A stretch of 34,528 nt of DNA from JADKIH01 sp031367345 (lineage in GTDB: Bacteria; Bacteroidota; Bacteroidia; AKYH767-A; 2013-40CM-41-45), in assembly GCA_031367345.1 (NCBI GenBank), contig JANLPR010000024.1:1-34528 (forward strand), in the 5' to 3' direction. Under the pieces are notes generated by a model. That model worked only from the letters and a program-made list of their open reading frames with translations. It was not told where the DNA came from and did not search any database. Each line of letters opens with the position of its first letter. The first letter of the stretch is position 1. Below are positions 25,292 through 32,365 of this stretch, one piece after another. A program made the translations under genes and the position numbers.

Positions 25292-26896
25292 CTAGTATTT
25301 AATAAACTTTTTCTGGAATGAATCTGCTCTCAAAATATACATACCATTTGAAAGCATACTTATATCCAGTTGAAGCCTGCTCGCTTTTTCTATCGCCCCC
25401 GATTTCACTTTTCTTCCCATCTGATCTAGTATCTCATAGTTCTCCGGCAACAACTGACTCGAAATTAATGTGAGCGAAAGTGAGGCAGGATTTGGATACA
25501 GCGACAATGTAACTGCAGATGAAGGTCCGTTCACATTTATTGTACCACATGGATCATTAACATCTACTACATCAAACTTTTCAGATGAAATAAAACCGCC
25601 ATTTCCACGAGGAACAAAGACTGAATAACTGCCGGTACTTGTAACTTGTACGCTCTGTGTAGTTTCTCCGTTCGACCAACGATATTCCGCATAACCACTG
25701 TCTGCCGTTAAATAAAATTGCGACCCATTAGAAGAACAGCTGATCTGCGGACGATTGAATTGCCATGGAATAGATGGAAAATTAAAACTTCGATATGAGA
25801 TCTGCGAATCCGGAAACATAATTTCAAATACTTTGCTCTGAACTGAGTCAACAACATTAAAAACTATTGGAGTAGGTGTTAGATTTCCATAGCTCGTTAA
25901 TGTATTTCCATTTGACAAACGTTGTGTATTACCTTGCGATATACTCCATTCATCCGGACCTTCACTATGGCTCCATACCAAATTAGCTATATGATTCACT
26001 TCATCAAGCTCGTATTCTTTTGAACTTGCAAAATGTCTGATGCTTAGATCTCTTCCATTATCAAATAAAGTTAAGTGTCCATTTGCTATTCGTCTGCAAT
26101 CGTGTTGCGAATAAAACATATCCGGATCATTTATAAATGTAAAGTCATTCCTTTTCCCTCCTAGTCGCCAGATAATCGAACTGTCGGCTCTATTAATTTT
26201 TGTGATCTCATCAAAATGACGACTCGACACTAAAAAATTTCCATCATAATCTTGTTCTACAGCATTCACATGTGTCCAATCAACATTCAGTGTATCATTC
26301 AACCAAAAGTCATCTACATCATCAAAAGCATAATGATCTAGAGCATGCCATTCAAAAACTATATTCTTCGCCGAATCTAGCTCTTGCAAAACATACCCTT
26401 TTACAATTGCATTCGCACTTCCAATGGTTCCGTTGTGCAAGAACAGTGGATAAGAACTTAAATCCATTGTTCTGTTTTCTACTCCAAGTATCAAAAAATG
26501 TCCGTTAGCTAAAATCTGTAAATCATGGATGTCAAAATAAAATCCATTCAATGTAGTAATGGAATCATAAACAGTAAACGTGCTATCCATTAAGTAAAAA
26601 TAATCTCGACCACAATAGGACATTACTCCGTTTGACTGCAATTTAAAATCACCCGCAAAGTACCCAACAACATTCTTGTAATAAACCACATTTCCATCTT
26701 TGTCTAAGATCATTTGATGTTGTTTGCCGACAGGAAAAGTTGGAAAGCTCGATAATTTATACGGGCAAAAGAAGTAATATCCCGACGACTGAGTAGAGTC
26801 ATAGGCAGTTATATTGAATGGAGGATAGCTTTGAGCAGAACTCGTTAGCGAAAATAAAAGAAACAATGACAGTACTAGAGTAGTTATTTTTTTCAT
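25292..26896 (-). CDS. Arylsulfotransferase (ASST) family protein with T9SS sorting tail
   Basis: The protein has 534 aa. The signal peptide is 1-21 (ending SSAQ). The six-bladed ASST propeller carries three conserved His motifs: DIHDLQILANGH (His124), DWTHVNAVEQD (His209) and SQHDCRRIANGH (His265). IIWRLGGKRNDF (about 241-252) matches the W-x-x-G-G strand of the family. Known ASST enzymes transfer sulfate between aryl compounds through a His intermediate; here the donor is unknown. An Ig-like stretch (YRWSNGETTQSVQVTSTGSYSV, about 405-427) precedes a type A sorting domain (LYPNPASLSLTL... LSNGMYILRADSFQKKFIKY). The enzyme is therefore predicted to be exported to the cell surface or medium. 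The stop is followed at once by the scar at 25284. Confidence 0.9.
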   Translation of the reverse strand: MKKITTLVLSLFLLFSLTSSAQSYPPFNITAYDSTQSSGYYFFCPYKLSSFPTFPVGKQHQMILDKDGNVVYYKNVVGYFAGDFKLQSNGVMSYCGRDYFYLMDSTFTVYDSITTLNGFYFDIHDLQILANGHFLILGVENRTMDLSSYPLFLHNGTIGSANAIVKGYVLQELDSAKNIVFEWHALDHYAFDDVDDFWLNDTLNVDWTHVNAVEQDYDGNFLVSSRHFDEITKINRADSSIIWRLGGKRNDFTFINDPDMFYSQHDCRRIANGHLTLFDNGRDLSIRHFASSKEYELDEVNHIANLVWSHSEGPDEWSISQGNTQRLSNGNTLTSYGNLTPTPIVFNVVDSVQSKVFEIMFPDSQISYRSFNFPSIPWQFNRPQISCSSNGSQFYLTADSGYAEYRWSNGETTQSVQVTSTGSYSVFVPRGNGGFISSEKFDVVDVNDPCGTINVNGPSSAVTLSLYPNPASLSLTLISSQLLPENYEILDQMGRKVKSGAIEKASRLQLDISMLSNGMYILRADSFQKKFIKY

Positions 26897-26978
26897 AGAG
26901 GGAGATTTTATTTCTTAAGATTATAATTACTTTATGGATCAGAAATGAAGAACGAAAGAAAAACATAGATTGAACATT

Positions 26979-27009
26979 CAAGATTAATTCATTTTGGCAA
27001 ACAAACAAA
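26979..27009 (-). promoter_or_regulatory. Promoter of the arylsulfotransferase gene
   Basis: On the minus strand, TTTG (27009-27006), a 19-nt spacer and TAATCTTG (26986-26979, one mismatch) fit the Bacteroidota pattern. It lies about 82 nt upstream of the ATG at 26896. Confidence 0.45.
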
Positions 27010-27158
27010 TTCAAACTGCGCTCCAATAAATTCTCATCTGATCAGTTGAAAAGGTATTGTAATCAACATATAGAACTTTATAAACAATTTAAAAAAACAA
27101 ATAATCGCTATTAAACTCCTTTCATTCCATTTTCTATTAATGGAAATAATTAGAATAA

Positions 27159-27192
27159 AAAAAGAGCCAAGATTTTCATCTTGGCTCTTTTT
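27159..27192. terminator. Bidirectional intrinsic terminator
   Basis: AAAAAGAGCCAAGAT (27159-27173) and ATCTTGGCTCTTTTT (27178-27192) form a perfect 15-bp stem with a 4-nt loop, with A/T runs on both sides. It lies 11 nt after the stop of the leftward gene at 27204. Confidence 0.94.
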
Positions 27193-27203
27193 AAAATATG
27201 GAC

Positions 27204-27746
27204 TTAGTCCTTTTTTTCTTCTTTGGTTTTACCCTTATGCTCGTCTTTTTTGTTATGGTGGTCTTTATCATGCCCTAAATGCTTTCCATGATTACCATTT
27301 TTATCCTGGCCTAATTGTCGTCCGTGATCTTCATGACCATTTTGGTTGCCTTTGTTTTCATGCGATTCGTGACCTTCATGATTTGGATGTGCAGGAGGTG
27401 GAGGTAATGTGGTCGGCTTACTCGGTGTTGTACCCGGTGTTGTACTCGGTGTTGGGCGACCGGGTGCTGTTGGATATGTACTTGGAATTGGTCTTGAAGG
27501 GGCCGTTGAGGGTACCGGGGCTGATGGTGCCGGCTTAGGAGTAGTGTTAGGCAACGGTCTACTTGGAGCAGTTTGTGGTTGCTTTCTCGGCAAAGTCGGA
27601 ACAGGCGCGCCTGTTGGTCTCACATCAACAGCTTGGTTGGTTTTAGGTTTTGTTGGTGTTGGTGTAGGCGTTGCTACCGGAGATTGTGCGTTTATTGACA
27701 CAACTCCCAATCCTAAAAAGATTGCAATCGAAAATATTTTTTTCAT
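27204..27746 (-). CDS. Exported Pro/Thr-rich protein with His/Lys-rich tail
   Basis: The protein has 180 aa from the ATG at 27746, which begins a signal peptide (MKKIFSIAIFLGLGVVSINAQ). In-frame starts at 27788 and 27806 (TTG) would hide it. Residues about 23-120 are almost only Pro, Thr, Ser and Ala in loose P-x-P-S-T/R blocks (ATPTPTPTKP; PSRPIPSTYPTAPGRP), likely extended and disordered. Residues about 121-180 change to His, Asp, Lys, Gly and Asn (HPNHEGHESHENKG; GHDKDHHNKKDEHKG) with about 16 His, and end in KEEKKD. This could bind metal or act as a wall/periplasm spacer. No family is recognised. It follows the LytTR regulator by 69 bases on the same strand and may share its transcript. 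Confidence 0.75.
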   Translation of the reverse strand: MKKIFSIAIFLGLGVVSINAQSPVATPTPTPTKPKTNQAVDVRPTGAPVPTLPRKQPQTAPSRPLPNTTPKPAPSAPVPSTAPSRPIPSTYPTAPGRPTPSTTPGTTPSKPTTLPPPPAHPNHEGHESHENKGNQNGHEDHGRQLGQDKNGNHGKHLGHDKDHHNKKDEHKGKTKEEKKD

Positions 27747-27815
27747 CTTAGTTTTTCTTTGAACAAAAATCGAAATAAAATTTGACATGTGAGCGCTTTT
27801 TTTCAAAAGTTACGA

Positions 27816-28559
27816 TCATAGATGTGATATTTTCTCCAAAAAACTTTCCTTTCGTGCTCGAGCAACATTCAATGTATTATTATTATTCATTACTACATGG
27901 CCTCCATTTCCCCGTACATACTTCTGAATATGATTGATGTTCACCAAATGTGAATTATGGATTCTAATAAAATCGTCGCCTATCAACAACCCTTCTATAC
28001 CTTTTAATGTTTTTGTGATGAGCATTTTTTTTCCGTTACTGAAATAAATCATCGTGTTATTATCGTCGGCATCACAATGCATTATTTCATCCACCTGAAC
28101 AAAAATTAGTCCTTCCATAGTTGGCAATGCAACTCTTTTAATTTTATTTTTTATTCCCGACACCATCTTTGTCAACATTTCTATCAACTTAACATCCGGC
28201 TTTAATCGCCTGCTGATTTTATGAATAGATATTTTTAGATCATGTAGTTGAACAGGCTTAAGAATAAAATCTGCTGCACTTATTTTTAGAGCTTGCATTG
28301 AATACTTTTCATGTGATGTTGTGAAAACAACTTCATAATTAACTTCTCCCAATTGAGTAAGCATCTCAAAGCCCGACATTCCTGGCATTTCTACATCGAG
28401 AAACACAACATCAGGTTGGTTTTTGTTTAGATATTCTATCCCCTCTTCTCCACTATTTAATACGGCAAGCACAGATATTTCACTAAAATTTTCTATCAAA
28501 AGGTCTTTTAAAGCCTCACGACACATTTCAACATCATCAATAATTATGCATGTAAGCAT
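27816..28559 (-). CDS. LytTR-family response regulator
   Basis: The protein has 247 aa. The receiver domain (1-115) has the acidic pair Asp8-Asp9, the phospho-acceptor Asp55 in VVFLDVEMPGMSGF, Thr80/Thr81 and Lys101 in ILKPV, so it should be phosphorylatable. The LytTR DNA-binding domain (about 142-245) shows RVALPTMEGLIFVQVDEIMH, ITKTLKGIEGLL and FIRIHNSHLVNINHIQKY, the usual beta-rich fold. The partner kinase (normally LytS/YehU-like, His_kinase type) is not adjacent. Downstream on the same strand is the Pro/His-rich exported protein, a possible target or co-transcript. Confidence 0.94.
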   Translation of the reverse strand: MLTCIIIDDVEMCREALKDLLIENFSEISVLAVLNSGEEGIEYLNKNQPDVVFLDVEMPGMSGFEMLTQLGEVNYEVVFTTSHEKYSMQALKISAADFILKPVQLHDLKISIHKISRRLKPDVKLIEMLTKMVSGIKNKIKRVALPTMEGLIFVQVDEIMHCDADDNNTMIYFSNGKKMLITKTLKGIEGLLIGDDFIRIHNSHLVNINHIQKYVRGNGGHVVMNNNNTLNVARARKESFLEKISHL

Positions 28560-28580
28560 CAGGGAACTGTATTAGTTGTC

Positions 28581-28611
28581 CAAACTTACAATTTTTTTAA
28601 AAAAGAAAAAA
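28581..28611 (-). promoter_or_regulatory. Promoter of the LytTR gene
   Basis: The minus-strand -7 box TAAGTTTG (28588-28581) is a perfect TAnnTTTG. The -33 position (19 nt away) is only TTTT. It sits 21 nt before the ATG at 28559, giving a leader of about 20 nt. Confidence 0.4.
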
Positions 28612-28950
28612 ATTCAAGAACTAAATTTCGTGCTGCGCTTCTTATCCTTCAGCTTACCTTGTCTTAAGTGGCATCATTAGAACCTCCCAATTCACTAAGT
28701 AAATATTTTATTAAAGTGCTATATCCACTACTTTTAAACTTTAATTAGCAATTTCATTTTTTCACCTTAACCATTTGTATAAAAAAACTTTCAAAAAAGT
28801 AAGCTGTACTTTGCAATAATCAAAAACAAACGAAATTTTTTTGAGGAAAATAATTTGATAGTTAACAATAGTTGCCATTACTCACATACGTTTTCATTCA
28901 AAAATGAAAAGCACGAATAATTAACCCTGATTGGAAAAGGAATTCAGGCG
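28612..28950. other. Gene-free intergenic region
   Basis: This region lies between the DUF4239 gene end and the LytTR promoter. It holds an AT-only hairpin TTTTCATT/AATGAAAA (28891-28898 and 28903-28910, 4-nt loop) about 40 nt after the DUF4239 stop, a weak terminator candidate. Nothing else is recognisable. Confidence 0.4.
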
Positions 28951-29808
28951 CTACCTAATTAACTCATACTTGCGAAAAGGATCTAAAGTATCAAGTGGTA
29001 ATGTGGCATCCGTTATTTTGGCCATTGGATACACGTCCTTCAAAAGATTTTCTAGCGGATAGACACTTATCTGTAAGCTACCACGATAGGGGAAATTCAA
29101 TAATAACATAACAGAAAAAATTAACCCCAACATAACACTATTAATTGTTGTGAGTAAAAGATGCACTTTCTTATTAGAAATTTTCAAAAAGTATCCAGTA
29201 ACAATAACTAGTAAAGAGCCAATATAAATTACAGCCCAAAGCACATCCGGCATAAATGGATTTGCATTTCTAATCATTCGCAATCGCCTATACATTGCCA
29301 AATCGTTCATCTCATCAACTAGATGTGCATACACAATTTCTTCTCTGGCATTTTCCGGACTGTAACGCACTACTTTTCCATAAAGCTGATTAAAAGACAG
29401 CCAAGCAATTCTACTCTCTCGCCCTTGTAACATTGCAGGCCATCCATCATATACAACATCCCTAGTATACTTAGTAATCAATTGTTGAATCTCAATTTCC
29501 GCTTCTGGCTTCAAGCCTCTGCTATCACGGTATAAATTTCCTAGTGAACTCGCCTCTTTCCCGGTATTCTCTCGTTGCTCTTCATAATTTCTCCAAATTG
29601 AAATGACTACGAAAGCTAATAATACTGCTAAAAGCGTACTTATTTGCCTGATAAAAATATTTGCAACTGTGGTGTCTTCAGTAACAATAAAAAAAAGTGG
29701 TAAATACTTTCTAACTAACAGCAAACCGGAAATTGCTATTAAAACTGTTGTTCCGGTAATTGCCAATGTAAATACTAATGGCGAAAGTGTTATTAAAAAA
29801 TTGACCAT
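28951..29808 (-). CDS. DUF4239 integral membrane protein
   Basis: The protein has 285 aa. There are two N-terminal helices (about 8-32 and 52-72, ISTLLAVLLAFVVISIW) and two C-terminal helices (about 190-210 and 218-242, INSVMLGLIFSVMLLLNFPYRG). Between them is a charged cytoplasmic or periplasmic domain with the family pattern RNYEEQRENTGKEASSLGNLYRDSRGL. The layout (bestrophin-like, two helical hairpins around a soluble core, and a final NFPYRG segment) fits DUF4239, a family of unknown function. A perfect -7 box TAACTTTG (29839-29832, minus) lies 24 nt upstream of the start. Neighbours are signalling genes, but no link is shown. Confidence 0.88.
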   Translation of the reverse strand: MVNFLITLSPLVFTLAITGTTVLIAISGLLLVRKYLPLFFIVTEDTTVANIFIRQISTLLAVLLAFVVISIWRNYEEQRENTGKEASSLGNLYRDSRGLKPEAEIEIQQLITKYTRDVVYDGWPAMLQGRESRIAWLSFNQLYGKVVRYSPENAREEIVYAHLVDEMNDLAMYRRLRMIRNANPFMPDVLWAVIYIGSLLVIVTGYFLKISNKKVHLLLTTINSVMLGLIFSVMLLLNFPYRGSLQISVYPLENLLKDVYPMAKITDATLPLDTLDPFRKYELIR

Positions 29809-29839
29809 AAAAAAACTGTTTAACTCTTATTCAAAGTTA

Positions 29840-30384
29840 CCTTTTAAAATGCAAGATTAAAAGGATTTTGTGTGTAATAACTAGATTCTAATCAGTCAAA
29901 TTACTTCAACCCTGAATATTCCATTGAACCTAACCACAAGAAGTTTATATAGTGAATATTGTTTACGAATTGGTCTAAAATGATTCATTTGCTTTGTTTT
30001 CGAAATCAATGTGCGGGCCTTCAATCCATAAAAAATCTATGCCATCAGCCTGTTTTATAATTCAGAAATAAACACTGCAGCGTACTCGATTCCATCCACT
30101 ATTACTTTTGATCAAATTTCTAATAAAATGCATTATGAGAAAACAATTTCGAATAAAATTTTCTCACCTAAGCAGGAAAACGCTTTGATTTGGCTCAAAA
30201 ATCCATATTGACCCTTCAGTTTTCCAATCTCAAAAAAAGTAATTGGCGTCACGATGAATTTAGTCGCAATTTATAGTACATTTCAAGAATATATTTTTAC
30301 TTTTAATATCTGATTTGAAAATAATTTTATTTAAAATCATTATTTTTATTTTGCCAATATTTATTTTTTCTAACATCGGCTCTT
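29840..30384. other. Gene-free AT-rich gap
   Basis: This long gap lies between the divergent DUF4239 and GAF-PAS genes. It holds the DUF4239 promoter region at its left end and many A/T runs. No gene, hairpin or clear rightward promoter is seen. Confidence 0.45.
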
Positions 30385-31734
30385 ATGAAAACAAAAATCA
30401 TTTCAATAACCGACGGGTACATTAACAACTATGCTTGGGCTCAAAAGACAAACTCAGTACCTACCTCCTATTCTCCCATTATGATCGCTCCGTTATCAAG
30501 CGATATTTTTTATTTACCCTTTTATCCTTTTGCCATGGAAACGAAAGAAAAACCACCCATTATCGAAACGCAACGATTAAATGCACTCTATTCGTACAAT
30601 ATTATTAATCCGGAACAAGAAGAATTTCTTGATCATATTACAAACCTTGCATCCAATATTTGTGAAGCACCAATTGCACTGATTTCTCTAGTAGATAAGG
30701 ATCGACAAATCTTTAAATCCAGAGTAGGGATAAAACTCACGGGAACGTCTCGCGATTTTTCTTTTTGTCATTATGCTATTCAACAAGATTCAATTTATGA
30801 AGTACAAGATGCTACTAAAGATAAATTGTTTGCAAATAATCCATTGGTAACCGGTGAACTTAATTTACGCTCTTATGCAGGCGTGCCTTTGAAGGAGCCT
30901 TCAGGATTTAAGTTAGGAGCACTTTGTGTATTTGACCATAAGCCGAGAAAACTTACGGCGTTACAAGTACTATCACTAAATGTTTTAGCCACAGCTGCTA
31001 TAGATTACATCGTACTCAAAAAAAATAAAAAAAGCTTAGCGAGCATTAACGACGAACTAAACCAATTTTTTGAGCTCTCTCCCGATCTGCTTTGTATAGC
31101 ATCAATGGAAGGATATTTCAAAAAAATAAGTTCTTCTTTTATTACGCAATTAGGATACACCGAAAAAGAACTTCTCGAAAAACCATTCATAGATTTTGTT
31201 CATCCCGACGACAAACAAAAAACAATTGATATTGTAAAAGACTTAAGTGTCGATTCAAAAAAAGTTACCTTTTTTAAAAATAGATATCTTTGTAAAAATG
31301 GCAATTACATTTGGTTAAGTTGGAATGCAATTCCAGATCCGAAAACCAATCAAATTATTGCTACTGCCAGGAATATTACTGAAGTTCGAAGACTCGGCGA
31401 AGAACTTGAAAAGAAAAAAACACTCGAAGCTCAAGTAAATCAAGCCAAGATTCGACAACTTTCATCTCTTACCACTAGTTTATCTAATGAAATCCTTAAC
31501 CCTTTAAATCTAGTCATCGGCTTTGCTGACCTAACCTTAGATCTGCTTAAAGATCTTCCGGGACAAGATACGTTAGAAAGCAAAGAAGAAACATTGGATC
31601 AAATTCGAGCTGATCAATTAAAAATTATTGAGCATAGCAGATACATTTTAAACATTATGCTAAAGATGACGCACGATGCTAGTTTCGACAATATCCCGTC
31701 GGTGCTAAGTCGTTATGATGGACATAATTTTTAA
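30385..31734 (+). CDS. GAF-PAS sensor protein with degenerate histidine-kinase dimerisation domain
   Basis: The protein has 449 aa from the first ATG. An ATG at 30535 (Met51) may be the true start, because homologous GAF proteins begin near ETQRLNALYSYNII and residues 1-50 match nothing. The GAF domain is about 75-212 (APIALISLVDKDRQIFKS; SYAGVPLKEPSGFKLGALCVFD). The PAS domain is about 225-335 (FFELSPDLLCIASMEGYFKK; YLCKNGNYIWLSWNAIPD). Residues 355-430 look like a DHp (HisKA) helical pair: QLSSLTTSLSNEILNPLN aligns with the usual LTAG(I/L)AHEI-NPLN, but the phospho-accepting His is Asn368. No ATPase domain follows; the frame ends at 449. It probably dimerises and senses, without kinase activity. 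Confidence 0.85.
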   Translation: MKTKIISITDGYINNYAWAQKTNSVPTSYSPIMIAPLSSDIFYLPFYPFAMETKEKPPIIETQRLNALYSYNIINPEQEEFLDHITNLASNICEAPIALISLVDKDRQIFKSRVGIKLTGTSRDFSFCHYAIQQDSIYEVQDATKDKLFANNPLVTGELNLRSYAGVPLKEPSGFKLGALCVFDHKPRKLTALQVLSLNVLATAAIDYIVLKKNKKSLASINDELNQFFELSPDLLCIASMEGYFKKISSSFITQLGYTEKELLEKPFIDFVHPDDKQKTIDIVKDLSVDSKKVTFFKNRYLCKNGNYIWLSWNAIPDPKTNQIIATARNITEVRRLGEELEKKKTLEAQVNQAKIRQLSSLTTSLSNEILNPLNLVIGFADLTLDLLKDLPGQDTLESKEETLDQIRADQLKIIEHSRYILNIMLKMTHDASFDNIPSVLSRYDGHNF

Positions 31735-32365
31735 AACGCCTTTCATTTTTTTAATCCTTTGAATAAAATTGTAATTATTTCCAAGAAGAAAGCTGAGCTA
31801 AGAGGTACATTATGTGCTGATTTTTAATGCCACATAATTCGTATTACAAATAAAATTGTCCATTCGTTGCTGAATTTTGAACGAAGTATCTGGTCAGGAA
31901 TTCAGTGTGCCTTTCAATGTTTACAAACTTTTAGAACCTGAATAAGTCAATTTTTTACGGCATTTTTTTTCAAAATTGCTTTTGCTTAATCAATTATCTA
32001 TTCTCATTTTCTTATTTTTTGAGTAAAGATCGCTGTCGAAATCATTGGTTTACCACTTATTTTAAAAACAATTTTGTCTAAATATTATTAAAATCGTTTT
32101 TTCTTACATTTTTCTAAAGATGATTATTTTCAGATTTTTACTTTTTGAGCAAATTGATTGGTTAGATGTTTCTAATTTGGTCTATTTACGGGAGAATTCT
32201 AACCCTTTTTAAGTCACATACTCTTTTGTAAGATTTTAAGTAATTCGATTCAATCTAAATCCCCTTTGTCTTTGTATAAACTCATTAAATGAATCTGTTG
32301 ATTTTACTTCAAGATCAAACCCCCCTAGTTGAAAGAAAATGAAACAGGTAACAAACAAAAACAAA
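31735..32365. other. Gene-free AT-rich gap before the large surface-protein gene
   Basis: This stretch of 631 bases is very AT-rich, with no plausible gene, terminator hairpin or complete promoter match. The motif TTTTTGAG(T/C)AAA occurs twice (about 32016-32027 and 32142-32153). Low complexity means this may be chance. Confidence 0.4.

Noticed and set aside
27140..27762. Rightward Gly/Val-rich open frames.
   Set aside because: They are antisense shadows of the Pro/Thr-rich gene; codon bias of the GGN/GTN complement explains them.
27816..31734. LytTR regulator and GAF-PAS protein as a two-component pair.
   Set aside because: They are on opposite strands with another gene between, and the sensor lacks the His and ATPase domain needed to phosphorylate the regulator.
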